A DNA stretch of 42,665 nt from positions 1-42,665 of IMG/VR virus record IMGVR_UViG_3300037225_001393; one strand, given 5' to 3'. The position numbers and the translations under genes are program-made. This document shows, in pieces, positions 31,354-39,256 of this stretch. The notes beneath the pieces were generated by a model, which saw only the letters and a list, made by a program, of their open reading frames with translations, was not told the origin of the DNA and did no database searches. Source of the stretch: a virus. How positions within the stretch are numbered: the stretch's first letter is position 1; every line of letters starts with the position of its first letter.

Positions 31354-32621
31354 TCTTTAAATTTTGCTTCCAAAAATGTAATAACTTTATCATTTAAGAT
31401 TGTCTGCATGATAATGTTCTTCATCCTTGAATTATCTCCCTTCAAAGCTTTTCGTCTTTCTTCTGCTTGTTGATCGGGCAAATCTTCAAGGTACTTTTCA
31501 ATGTCATCGTCGTTGACTTTAATCTCACATTTTTCTGCAACTTTTGTGAAAATGATTGATGTTTTAATTAACATTTCTGCATTATCTCGTGAGTTCTGTT
31601 TAAAATATTCTTTTCCCATAGCGTCTTTTTTCAAAAATGTCTCTTCTGTTGTTCCCATTCTATGTAAAAATGATCTCCATTCTTTTTCCAGTTCTTGTTC
31701 AATCATATCCAGCGGAGTCGGTGTAAATTTTGAAGCATCAATTAATTTTTTGATCATGTCAAATTTAAATTCATTGTTGTAAGTTTTTGTTTTTTGTGTT
31801 TTTATTTCATCAGTAATTTTACTTTTTAATTCTTCGATATTAGCACAGTTCTTTTTTTGCAAAATTTCTTCAATTTCAGGCAAAATCAATTGTTTAATCG
31901 AATTAACTTTGACATTAAATTTTGCCTTTTTTCCCGCTTTAGAATTATCTCGATAATCTGCAGGAAAAGTGACATTAATTTCTTTCGTTTCGTCTATTAA
32001 CATACCGACGATTTGATCTTCAAAATTATCGACAAATTGTTTCTTTCCGTCCTTGTTTAATTCTAATCGATAGTTCTTAGATGAACCGCCCTTAAATGAT
32101 TCTTTTTCATTTTCAAGAAAACCTTCAAAATCAATATACACACAATCATGATCGATAACCATGGTTCTTCCTGCATCAATTTCCTTGATTGCTCGTTTTT
32201 GTTCAAGTTTGATTTGCTCATCAATTTCTTCATTTGTTGCATCAATTTCTTTCTTTTCAAAAGTTAATGTTTCTAAATCGACTAATTCAACTGTCGGTTT
32301 TACTTCACCAATGAATTCTAATTTCAATGGGCTTCTATCTTTCAAATCACCGAATATTTTAAAATTTCTTGAACTAATGATTCCCAGCATATCAGCAGCA
32401 TTAAAATAAACATCGTCGATTAATTGTTTGTACAATTTTTCTACACCAATTCTTAATTCAGCAACATCACGAGGAACATGTCCTTGTCTAAAGCCAGGAA
32501 CTAGCGGCAAAGTATCTTGAATAGCATCAAAAATCGTTTCTTTTCTTTTCAAAACATCTTCTGCATCGATTTCGATTGTGAATAGCTGTGGCTGAGACAA
32601 AACTCGACTTTGAATTTTCAT
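31350..32621 (-). CDS. tig: Trigger factor (ribosome-associated chaperone)
   Basis: 423 residues, about the size of bacterial trigger factor (432 in E. coli). The ribosome-docking signature VPGFRQGHVP lies at 41-50; the middle region (about 155-250) has the FKBP-like PPIase layout (DFEGFLENEKESFKGG, FVDNFEDQIVGMLIDE, INVTFPADYR); the long helical C-terminal arms follow. GGGGAG precedes ATG 32621. It would bind the L23 protein at the exit tunnel and meet new chains. A phage-coded full-length trigger factor is unusual. It sits within the replication operon. Confidence 0.9.
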   Translation of the reverse strand: MKIQSRVLSQPQLFTIEIDAEDVLKRKETIFDAIQDTLPLVPGFRQGHVPRDVAELRIGVEKLYKQLIDDVYFNAADMLGIISSRNFKIFGDLKDRSPLKLEFIGEVKPTVELVDLETLTFEKKEIDATNEEIDEQIKLEQKRAIKEIDAGRTMVIDHDCVYIDFEGFLENEKESFKGGSSKNYRLELNKDGKKQFVDNFEDQIVGMLIDETKEINVTFPADYRDNSKAGKKAKFNVKVNSIKQLILPEIEEILQKKNCANIEELKSKITDEIKTQKTKTYNNEFKFDMIKKLIDASKFTPTPLDMIEQELEKEWRSFLHRMGTTEETFLKKDAMGKEYFKQNSRDNAEMLIKTSIIFTKVAEKCEIKVNDDDIEKYLEDLPDQQAEERRKALKGDNSRMKNIIMQTILNDKVITFLEAKFKE

Positions 32622-32660
32622 GGTTCTTCTCCCCGTTTTTATTTTTTAATATGTTTATTT

Positions 32661-32879
32661 TTATTTTTCTTCTGGCTCAAAGTTCAACAATCCAAGTTTT
32701 TTGTCTTCATTCCATCGATCTAGTGAAGACATCTGGTAATAATTTTCTGAACGTCCTTTTTGTCGTTCAGAATTTGAAATTTCTTTTCTTTTATACGTAT
32801 TTGTTTCGCCCTTGGGATTAACACTAGTATCAACACCATCTTGAAACCATTGATCAGAACATTTTTCGTAATGACTCAT
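32661..32879 (-). CDS. Small hypothetical protein
   Basis: 72 residues, hydrophilic, charged, without hydrophobic runs or Cys pairs (MSHYEKCSDQWFQDG, then SERQKGRSENYYQMSSLDRW). It is linked to the DnaB gene by an ATGA overlap, so it may be an accessory. Function unknown. Confidence 0.55.
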   Translation of the reverse strand: MSHYEKCSDQWFQDGVDTSVNPKGETNTYKRKEISNSERQKGRSENYYQMSSLDRWNEDKKLGLLNFEPEEK

Positions 32880-34288
32880 GTTTGTTCTTCCTTTTGTTGA
32901 ACTTCTTCATCTGCTATTGGATCATATTTAAATTTCATGACATCAAATTCTTTCGTAAAATATAATGAACCGATTTGTGAATCTCGAGTCTTTGCAAATT
33001 CTAATTTCGCTCGATGTTTTTCTCCAGTTATGAAAATCATATTGTCTGCATTTTGACCAATTTTATCCGAAAATGCAGCATCAGCCGTATCTGCATCTTT
33101 TCCCTTTTTATGTCTGCTTCCACCGGCTCTATTCGTCTGACTTGCAGCAATCGCAGGAAATTTAAATTTTCGAGCTAAATATTTTATATCAACTGATACT
33201 TGTCCAACATGATCTCCGTCTTTGGGTTCAATCGTCGGTCTTAAAAAATATAACGGATCTATAATTAATAGATCGCATTTCTTTCCTGTCAAATTTTCAA
33301 ATGCAACAACTCTTGATTCGACAAATGCTATATGACTATTGGGCGGAGCATCAACAAACCATAAATAATTTTTGTGTTTTGTCTTTTCTTCAAGCATCCT
33401 TCTTTCTAATTCAACTACTTCATCAGCCGCCATATATTGTGGCATCTTTAATTTCTTGTAAGCGATATTAGTAACCCTTGAATAATATCTTAGTTTTTGT
33501 TGAGCTAATGGCATTTCTAATGTTATGTAAATTACGTTATATCCGCAATCGTAAGCATGAGCACCGAAACCCAAAAGCAAAATGGATTTTCCTTGACCGG
33601 GTCTACCCAAAACGATGATTTCTTCTCCTGGATAAAATCCTCCCATAACCTCATCAATTTTAGCAAATCCTGTTGGAATGCCTTTATATTTTTCGGGATC
33701 TGCTCGTTTATCTCGAATTAATTGGATATCCGCATTGACATTTTGTAAAATGTCTTCTTCAATGACTTTATATTTTCCCGACGATGATAATACCTTTCCA
33801 ATCGTTTCTTCGATCGTTTGAGCAAGTTGAACGGGTGTCTTTTTTTCTCGTTTCTCAAAAATGCTTCGAAGGTCTGCATTGACCTCTAAATTAAGGCTAT
33901 GTATTGTCCTATAATAAAAATTATTTCTTAATTCGTCCCAAATAATTTTAAAAGCTAATTTTTCAAAATCAAATTTGAAAACTTGATCGAACATGATGAC
34001 ATGCTTTTCATATTCATTTTCATCTTTTGAAAATTCTTTTTTAATGAATCTTATTAAATGCTTTTTTGTGATACATTGAGTAAAACTCATATAAATTCTA
34101 ACAATTTCTTCAAATAATTTCCGATTAAAATCATCTTTAAAAATTTCATTTGTCTCACCCAAACCGACGATATAGCCGACATTTGCAAGAACTTCAGTTT
34201 CGACTTCTTTTCCGTCTTTCGCTGAGTCAAAAATTAATTGCCTCAAAGATTTACGTTCTAAATCAAAATCAACAAAAGGTTCAAGCAT
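32876..34288 (-). CDS. dnaB: Replicative DnaB-type helicase
   Basis: 470 residues. An N-terminal helical domain (1-130) and linker are followed by the RecA-like motor: TGFAKIDEVMGGFYPGEEII, Walker A GRPGQGKS at 228-235, DLLIIDPLYFLRP (Walker B), and AASQTNRAGG (sensor). The order matches hexameric DnaB family helicases such as T4 gp41. Two membrane micropeptides and the DnaC-like loader lie directly upstream, the primase gene is downstream in the same operon. Confidence 0.93.
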   Translation of the reverse strand: MLEPFVDFDLERKSLRQLIFDSAKDGKEVETEVLANVGYIVGLGETNEIFKDDFNRKLFEEIVRIYMSFTQCITKKHLIRFIKKEFSKDENEYEKHVIMFDQVFKFDFEKLAFKIIWDELRNNFYYRTIHSLNLEVNADLRSIFEKREKKTPVQLAQTIEETIGKVLSSSGKYKVIEEDILQNVNADIQLIRDKRADPEKYKGIPTGFAKIDEVMGGFYPGEEIIVLGRPGQGKSILLLGFGAHAYDCGYNVIYITLEMPLAQQKLRYYSRVTNIAYKKLKMPQYMAADEVVELERRMLEEKTKHKNYLWFVDAPPNSHIAFVESRVVAFENLTGKKCDLLIIDPLYFLRPTIEPKDGDHVGQVSVDIKYLARKFKFPAIAASQTNRAGGSRHKKGKDADTADAAFSDKIGQNADNMIFITGEKHRAKLEFAKTRDSQIGSLYFTKEFDVMKFKYDPIADEEVQQKEEQT

Positions 34289-34294
34289 GTTGTT

Positions 34295-34402
34295 TTAAAA
34301 ACTCCTGATTGCATTAACAATGATCCATCCAATGATAACAACGACAACTATCAAAAAAATTGAACCGGACCAAGTACTCGTAATTTGAACTATGTAATTC
34401 AT
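34295..34402 (-). CDS. Small membrane peptide, copy 2 (35 aa)
   Basis: MNYIVQITSTWSGSIFLIVV... is 35 residues with one hydrophobic span (SIFLIVVVVIIGWIIV) and a short basic end. Its start at ATG 34402 is 3 bases past the stop of the similar peptide at 34406-34525. Both share the layout TWxG, a hydrophobic run with IVxxxIGWxxV, then a basic tail, so they look like tandem duplicates. The end lies 6 bases ahead of dnaB. Confidence 0.6.
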   Translation of the reverse strand: MNYIVQITSTWSGSIFLIVVVVIIGWIIVNAIRSF

Positions 34403-34405
34403 TTT

Positions 34406-34525
34406 CTATCTCGTTAGCTGTTTGATTAAATCTACTAAAAACCATCCAATAGCAAACCCGACAATTAATTGAATAACAATACCGTACCAAGTATTTAACA
34501 TTCTGATGATTTTGCTCATGGTCAT
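34406..34525 (-). CDS. Small membrane peptide, copy 1 (39 aa)
   Basis: The frame from ATG 34525 (ATGA overlap with the loader gene) or the in-frame ATG 34519 codes MSKIIRMLNTWYGIVIQLIV and on through GFAIGWFLVDLIKQLTR. One membrane span is predicted in the middle, with positive residues at both ends. It is placed between the DnaC-like loader and its twin. Confidence 0.6.
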   Translation of the reverse strand: MTMSKIIRMLNTWYGIVIQLIVGFAIGWFLVDLIKQLTR

Positions 34526-35250
34526 AACTCGTTAATTAAATTTTTACCAATTGTTTCTCTATAGTCATTTCCAATGATGTCAACTTCGATCAACCTCTCT
34601 TTAAAGCTGGAATACATTGCTTCTCCCAACTTTTCTCTATGCGATTCCAAAATATGATTTGAAGTAATAATTGTACACAAATTTGAACCGTCTCTTTTTG
34701 TAAAAATTTCATCGATGTAAAACTTTTCCGTTTCACTCAATTCCAATAATCTAGCTATATCATCAATAACCATAAAGTCCGAATTATTGACGACATAATT
34801 CCAAAATTGTTTTCTTTCTTCATTTTTCCAACCAGCTCTGGCAAATTCAATAATTTCAGTTGATTTACAGAAAAAACATCGATAAAACTCTTTTAAGGCT
34901 TTTTTCAAAATGATAATTGAAATTGTCGTCTTTGCTACACCGTGAGGTCCCGAAATGTATAATCCAATTCCTTTTTCTTTGGCAGCATCCAATGAATTCA
35001 AATATTTTTCTATGGTCTCAATCGCATTTTTGTTTCTTTTGTCTTGGATAATTTTCTTTTTGATTTGATCGAACTCAAAATTGAAATATTTTTCAGGAAT
35101 ATTAGCTAAAACATAATTTTTAAGAAAAAAGTCTTTTGAAGAATCAATTTCTTCTAATCTATCCCAAATCTTATCATTACCGACTTCAGTAATATCAATT
35201 AATTTGAAATAATTGTCCAAAAATTTTTTTCTTTTATCGAGATCACTCAT
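34522..35250 (-). CDS. DnaC-like AAA+ helicase loader
   Basis: 242 residues from ATG 35250 (ATGA overlap). Walker A GPHGVAKTT, Walker B FMVIDDIARLL, sensor I CTIITSNH and an arginine-finger-like SSFKERLIEV match the DnaC/DnaI clade of AAA+ loaders. It is expected to place DnaB on ssDNA. An N-terminal helical part (1-70) may contact DnaB. The neighbour order of initiator, loader, helicase supports the call. Confidence 0.85.
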   Translation of the reverse strand: MSDLDKRKKFLDNYFKLIDITEVGNDKIWDRLEEIDSSKDFFLKNYVLANIPEKYFNFEFDQIKKKIIQDKRNKNAIETIEKYLNSLDAAKEKGIGLYISGPHGVAKTTISIIILKKALKEFYRCFFCKSTEIIEFARAGWKNEERKQFWNYVVNNSDFMVIDDIARLLELSETEKFYIDEIFTKRDGSNLCTIITSNHILESHREKLGEAMYSSFKERLIEVDIIGNDYRETIGKNLINEL

Positions 35251-36143
35251 AGCCAATTGTATCCTCTAAAAATTTCATCGCTTCTTCCCGACTTTTCTAA
35301 TTCATTTGATCCCATTTTATGTAGCCTTTTTAAATCATCGAACTCCTTAAGATCCAGATATGATTGATAGCTTTCATCGTTTTCTGTTTTTCCCAAGGCC
35401 AAATTAACTCCAAATTCAAGGTCACTTTCCTCTTTTTGTTTCCTGTATTTTTCTAAATTTTCTTCTTTGAATGTTTTAGAACCTTTCGCTTTTGTTTCTG
35501 TTTTGATTATGTTCTTTAAAATCCCGTGAATATATTGCGGTGGTTTTTGTCCATAATGTTGTTCATTATAAATGTCACAAAGCTCGTCAAGCATTTTATC
35601 AGTGACATCAAGAAGTGGCCGAAGAAGAAAATTGATGTCATTAAGCTCAGCTTTCCCTTTTTCTTTAGTTAAAAATTCAACACAACCGTTAATTAATATT
35701 CTAAGTTTTTCTTTCAGTTTATCATTGTATCTTGAAATAAATCTTTCAATGACATTATTCAACATGGTTTCAAGGCCACGTTTTCTTCGGAATTTGTCAT
35801 GACTTCCAATGAGGTGGATTCTAAATTTCTGATTTTTTTCTGTATTATTCTCAAGATTTATTTTACTAAGATTCAATTCATAAATGTTATATTTGTGAGC
35901 TCTTTTAATCAAATCTGCATAATCTAATTCTGCCCAAATCTCTTCATTAAGTTCATGATCATCGTGAGATAAAATTAATTTTTTAAAGACAGAATAATGA
36001 ACATCAGCATCTTTACCTTCTTGCTGATAATTATTCAAGAAAAATTGATAAAAGCGGACTAAAGTACAAAAAGCTTCTGCACTTAATAGGTGAATATATT
36101 TATCAAACAATACTTTATGAACAGTATAAAATTGATCACTCAT
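35247..36143 (-). CDS. Probable replication initiation protein (DnaD-like)
   Basis: 298 residues. The N-terminal 110 residues look like a winged-helix domain (LSAEAFCTLVRFYQFFLNNY, HDDHELNEEIWAELDYADLI). A helical middle (LDVTDKMLDELCDIYNEQHY) and PPQYIHGILKNIIKT recall the DnaD/phage initiator C-terminal helix, where a similar YIxxILKN motif occurs. The end is charged. No clear ribosome site precedes ATG 36143. It is first of the loader and helicase gene set, which fits an initiator. Confidence 0.5.
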   Translation of the reverse strand: MSDQFYTVHKVLFDKYIHLLSAEAFCTLVRFYQFFLNNYQQEGKDADVHYSVFKKLILSHDDHELNEEIWAELDYADLIKRAHKYNIYELNLSKINLENNTEKNQKFRIHLIGSHDKFRRKRGLETMLNNVIERFISRYNDKLKEKLRILINGCVEFLTKEKGKAELNDINFLLRPLLDVTDKMLDELCDIYNEQHYGQKPPQYIHGILKNIIKTETKAKGSKTFKEENLEKYRKQKEESDLEFGVNLALGKTENDESYQSYLDLKEFDDLKRLHKMGSNELEKSGRSDEIFRGYNWL

Positions 36144-36191
36144 GATACTTATTTATCAAATTGGACCGTGTTAATTTACATATATTTGTTC

Positions 36192-36395
36192 TTAGTCATC
36201 TTTTTGAAACTGCATCTCTAATACATTTTTGTCAAACTTCTCACATACATTGTGAAAATAGACAAGAAGGTCTTTTTGCGGTGATTTCTGCAATAATGTG
36301 CATGTACCAAAACAGCTCCAACGTTCGCATCTAAAATTCGAACAATTGTGGCAACAGTCAGCTTCTCTTATTTCGATATGATTTGAACGTTTCAT
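36192..36395 (-). CDS. Small Cys-rich protein
   Basis: 67 residues. A cysteine group at the start (CCHNCSNFRCERWSCFGTC) and a further Cys about 25 residues later suggest a zinc or iron-sulfur site. The start overlaps the next upstream gene as ATGA. No family recognised. Confidence 0.6.
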   Translation of the reverse strand: MKRSNHIEIREADCCHNCSNFRCERWSCFGTCTLLQKSPQKDLLVYFHNVCEKFDKNVLEMQFQKDD

Positions 36396-36610
36396 GCTTT
36401 ATTTCCCTTTTTAAATTTCTTTTTCGTTTTCTTTTTAGATTTCAAACCTTTCGTCATTGCTTTCGCTAATTTACGTTTTCCCGAAGTTGTTTTCAAAGCT
36501 TGCGACAAAATTTTCTCTTTCATTTTTTGAGCACTTCTTATTGCAAAAAAAACAACTCCGACTGCTCCGATGACTATTCCGACCACCAAAAACAATACAT
36601 GACGTTTCAT
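36392..36610 (-). CDS. Small membrane-anchored Lys-rich protein
   Basis: 72 residues: one N-terminal hydrophobic span (HVLFLVVGIVIGAVGVVFFA) then a long strongly basic tail (SGKRKLAKAM and KSKKKTKKKFKKGNK). The layout is a membrane anchor with a cytoplasmic basic tail able to bind nucleic acid. GGAG precedes ATG 36610. Confidence 0.65.
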   Translation of the reverse strand: MKRHVLFLVVGIVIGAVGVVFFAIRSAQKMKEKILSQALKTTSGKRKLAKAMTKGLKSKKKTKKKFKKGNKA

Positions 36611-36622
36611 AATTACTCCAAT

Positions 36623-37372
36623 TCAAATATGTTTATTCGGGATAATCTTATCAAAAGAATCTTTCCAATTCTTTTTTGCATAGTCTGTTTTTGCGAACCA
36701 TTTGACCCATCGACGATTAATTTCAGTAGGTTGAACCATTTTAAATTTGGGATTTTTTATCAGAAACGTCCCTCTACCGTCTTTCGCCGGTTTATGAAAA
36801 AACATCTCTTCTTCCTTATGATTTTTCTTTTCAGCTTTCGTCAAAAAATCGTCATCATTAAAATCTCCGAAAATTTCAAAAAATTTCTGCCCCAAAGAAG
36901 TCATCATTTCTTCGAATGTTCTTCCTGATGCACTGATTCCGACAAAAGATTCCCAATTTTTGGGTTCATGCCAAAGCTTAAAATCATCACCCACAAACAC
37001 TACAAAACAAATTTCACCCCAGTATTCGATATGATCGGGCTTCCAATCTTGTCCATAAAGTTTTTTATATGGAATATCGATTCGTGTCAATCGTTTCCAT
37101 GATTTTAATTCCTCAGCAGTATATTCCAAAAATTCTTTATCAAATTCTTTTTTGTATTTTTGATAATTGTCGGGTGTGTACCACAATTGAATTAAACCAT
37201 TCATAGGTTCTGTTTGACCGTGTTTGCAAACCTGAACAATGTCTATATTCAATAAATTCATGAAATTAGACAAATATCCTTGTAATGCCGGATGACAGGA
37301 AAATTTGTAGAAAATGTCACGAACTTTAAGATGCTTGTTCATGTCTGCGACTGATTGCGCTTTTTTGTTCAT
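36623..37372 (-). CDS. Hypothetical protein
   Basis: 249 residues, soluble, rich in aromatic residues (LIQLWYTPDNYQKYKKEF, KPDHIEYWGEICFVVFVGDD). The order of strands and helices suggests one alpha/beta fold. GGAAAG precedes ATG 37372. No family recognised. The 109-base gap after it (37373-37481) holds no clear gene; it has a 25-codon open stretch without a start codon. Confidence 0.6.
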   Translation of the reverse strand: MNKKAQSVADMNKHLKVRDIFYKFSCHPALQGYLSNFMNLLNIDIVQVCKHGQTEPMNGLIQLWYTPDNYQKYKKEFDKEFLEYTAEELKSWKRLTRIDIPYKKLYGQDWKPDHIEYWGEICFVVFVGDDFKLWHEPKNWESFVGISASGRTFEEMMTSLGQKFFEIFGDFNDDDFLTKAEKKNHKEEEMFFHKPAKDGRGTFLIKNPKFKMVQPTEINRRWVKWFAKTDYAKKNWKDSFDKIIPNKHI

Positions 37373-37481
37373 TTTAATCTTTCCGGACCAATTTACATAT
37401 TGATATGGTTATCCATTAACTTCAAAACAAAATCAATCGTCGACCCTCTAGATGATATCAGTTGATCTTCTATGGACTATT

Positions 37482-37808
37482 TTAATCTTTTTCAACAATA
37501 TTGTACTTTGCTACGATGTTTGTTGATCCTTTTGTGTAATTAATCGAATTTAATGTAGCTTCGTCAGCCCAAACTAAGATACCGAAACATTCTCTTATCA
37601 ATTCTGACAAATCGATATTATCATCATAAGTATCAAGTAATGCTGTTAAAAGCGGCTGTTTTATTTTGCTTGATTCGACATCAGAACATTCTAATGTTCT
37701 TTTTAAAATAGCCAAAAAATTATCAAATGACATGTCTGGCTTTCTGATAGCTTTCTTTAGTTCTGGAAGAAACTTTTCGTCGAACCAATCATATACAGTA
37801 TAACCCAT
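37482..37808 (-). CDS. Small hypothetical protein
   Basis: 108 residues, acidic, mostly helical (MGYTVYDWFDEKFLPELKKA, then LSELIRECFGILVWADEATL). GAGGT precedes ATG 37808. No recognised family. Confidence 0.55.
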   Translation of the reverse strand: MGYTVYDWFDEKFLPELKKAIRKPDMSFDNFLAILKRTLECSDVESSKIKQPLLTALLDTYDDNIDLSELIRECFGILVWADEATLNSINYTKGSTNIVAKYNIVEKD

Positions 37809-37822
37809 AATTTACCTCAAAT

Positions 37823-38275
37823 CTATATTGTTATTGAAATCTTATTTATGCGACATGTTTCAGAATCTCTTTGTGTATTACATCCATTCAATTGATGAAA
37901 CCATACACAATCGGGACAATTACCATATCCATCAGATGCATTTTCACTATTTGCATATGCCGTGACCATATTTTGAAAAGATTTTCCTTCAGTGGGCGGT
38001 GGTACAGAAACGACAGTTACTTTTTTGTTCATTGCAAATGCCATACCAAGATCGAATAGACATCCTTCTGATTTCCCGTCCCAAATAAACAAAATCTCTT
38101 CTGCGTTTCTAATTGCCTCTCTATTTTGTTTGCATATATCAACGCCAGTCGGATCGTTTTGTTCTGTGTCTCTTTTGGGATAGTACACATCAGGATCGTC
38201 GATAAATTTGTTGATAATTTCAAGCGTTTTTTTGTCTTGATTTCGAACGGGACAAATAAGGAATTTTTTCTTCAT
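37823..38275 (-). CDS. Nucleoside 2-deoxyribosyltransferase-like protein
   Basis: 150 residues. The first 100 residues follow the nucleoside deoxyribosyltransferase fold: KFLICPVRNQDKK (strand 1 and loop), VYYPKRDTEQND, IRNAEEILFIWDGKSEGCLF with DLGMAFAMNKKV (catalytic Glu/Asp region, as in DUF4406-type members). The last 35 residues add a Cys-rich tail (CPDCVWF...CNTQRDSETC). The family breaks the N-glycosidic bond of nucleosides; TIR-like NAD enzymes share the fold. The role in the phage, nucleotide salvage or signalling, is open. Confidence 0.65.
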   Translation of the reverse strand: MKKKFLICPVRNQDKKTLEIINKFIDDPDVYYPKRDTEQNDPTGVDICKQNREAIRNAEEILFIWDGKSEGCLFDLGMAFAMNKKVTVVSVPPPTEGKSFQNMVTAYANSENASDGYGNCPDCVWFHQLNGCNTQRDSETCRINKISITI

Positions 38276-38556
38276 AGCCTTTTATCTTTCATGAATTGTA
38301 GTTTTGAAATTTTATTTGCCGGATCTTTTTTACAAAATTGCTCTTCCAAATTTCTTGCAAAACAAACGACAAATCCGATTTTATCGTTAGACACAAAATT
38401 CACAACTCCGATGATAATGTTTCCGATATAACGGTCTTCATTTGAAATTTTGCCATTTTCGCTGCAATAAAGAAAATCATTGATTTTGTATTCGTTTTTT
38501 TCGAAAATATCCGTTTGATACTTTCCAAAGCCACCGTTAATTGTAAGTACTCCCAT
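38272..38556 (-). CDS. Beta-rich protein, 3' part (frameshifted)
   Basis: The frame in which the second half of the protein is read (ITMGVLTINGGFGKYQTDIF, then KINDFLYCSENGKISNEDRY and IGNIIIGVVNFVSNDKIGF). It is open upstream to about 38612, where it joins the 5' part: with one more T in the coding run at 38612-38607, FGFF is followed by STDAIGYDYEQTGFP. The joined protein of about 158 residues is rich in beta strands, possibly a virion surface or decoration protein, but this is a weak guess. Confidence 0.45.
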   Translation of the reverse strand: MGVLTINGGFGKYQTDIFEKNEYKINDFLYCSENGKISNEDRYIGNIIIGVVNFVSNDKIGFVVCFARNLEEQFCKKDPANKISKLQFMKDKRL

Positions 38557-38747
38557 TGTAATTGGAAAACCAGTTTGTTCGTAATCGTATCCAATTGCAT
38601 CAGTCGAAAAAATCCAAACGGAACAGATTTGTCATCACATTTTTTAACTGATCTATTCCCATCAAATGTTGCAACCATTCCTCCCAAAATATCAGTTTCT
38701 GAACATTGGGCATTGTAAGAACCATCTCTATAAAAAATGTCAATCAT
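38400..38747 (-). CDS. Beta-rich protein, 5' part (frameshifted)
   Basis: ATG 38747 begins MIDIFYRDGSYNAQCSETDI then ILGGMVATFDGNRSVKKC and KSVPFGFF. After this residue (about 47) the frame reads an unlikely mix (RLMQLDTITNKLVFQ) to 38400. The sensible continuation lies in the -1 frame, in the 3' part ending at 38272. The break is at a run of six T on the coding strand (A6 at 38607-38612). Confidence 0.45.
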   Translation of the reverse strand: MIDIFYRDGSYNAQCSETDILGGMVATFDGNRSVKKCDDKSVPFGFFRLMQLDTITNKLVFQLQWEYLQLTVALESIKRIFSKKTNTKSMIFFIAAKMAKFQMKTVISETLSSEL

Positions 38748-38763
38748 TTATTTAACCCGTTCG

Positions 38764-38890
38764 TCATTTTGTCGGTTCTGGTTTTGTACTTGTTCTCAAT
38801 TTTTCGTCAGCGCTCATTTTTCTTGCGATTAATTCTTCTGGCTGCCGTTTGAAAGTTATTCCAAGATATTTGATAATTGCATTAAGTTTT
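38764..38890 (-). pseudogene. 3' fragment of a small frameshifted gene
   Basis: An open stretch (LNAIIKYLGITFKRQPEELI, ARKMSADEKLRT...) with no own start. It continues the small protein starting at 39002 if one base is added near 38885; the joined product would be about 79 residues. It ends at TGA 38766-38764. Confidence 0.4.
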
Positions 38891-39002
38891 CTACTAATTG
38901 ACAATCAGCCGGAGACAAGAACGAACCTCCGCTAAAAGTATATCGTTTTTGTTTCACAATTCCAGATCTTATCAAAACTTCTCTAAGTTCAGTGTCTTTC
39001 AT
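38856..39002 (-). CDS. Small protein, 5' part (frameshifted)
   Basis: 48 residues from ATG 39002 with GGAGG 6 bases upstream (MKDTELREVLIRSGIVKQKR, then YTFSGGSFLSPADCQLVENL). After LVENL the frame gives MQLSNILE and stops; the other frame continues smoothly as NAIIKYLGI. Function unknown. Confidence 0.45.
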   Translation of the reverse strand: MKDTELREVLIRSGIVKQKRYTFSGGSFLSPADCQLVENLMQLSNILE

Positions 39003-39012
39003 TTAATCCTCC

Positions 39013-39231
39013 TCACCAATCGTTTATGTCAGTCAATTCCAACTTTTCACCGCAAGCACATTGTACAGATTCAATCACACCTAGTCCCGTCGGTGTAAAT
39101 TGAAAAGTTAATCTTCCGCCAATTGTGCTTCGTTCATTAAGTTTGCATACTTTTTTGTGCTCTTCATTCCATTTTTTGTATTTTTCTACTTGTTCTTTTG
39201 TCAATTCGAAAGATAATCCAGCATCAGTCAT
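39013..39231 (-). CDS. Small hypothetical protein with CxC motif
   Basis: 72 residues (MTDAGLSFELTKEQVEKYKK ... CACGEKLELTDINDW). A helical N-terminus is followed by beta strands and a CxC near the end. AAGGA precedes ATG 39231. No family recognised. Confidence 0.55.
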   Translation of the reverse strand: MTDAGLSFELTKEQVEKYKKWNEEHKKVCKLNERSTIGGRLTFQFTPTGLGVIESVQCACGEKLELTDINDW

Positions 39232-39256
39232 GATGATTCCTTTTTGATTCTATTCT

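Noticed and set aside
36500-36928. 142-codon plus-strand open frame
   Set aside because: Covers the reverse of two minus-strand genes with good starts; low-complexity Phe/Ser product.
37441-37457. GTCGAC and TCTAGA sites close together, like a cloning-vector linker
   Set aside because: The bases around them do not continue as any polylinker I know, and AT-rich phage sequence goes on at both sides.
37373-37481. 25-codon open stretch as a small gene
   Set aside because: It follows a TAG directly, has no start codon and no ribosome site.
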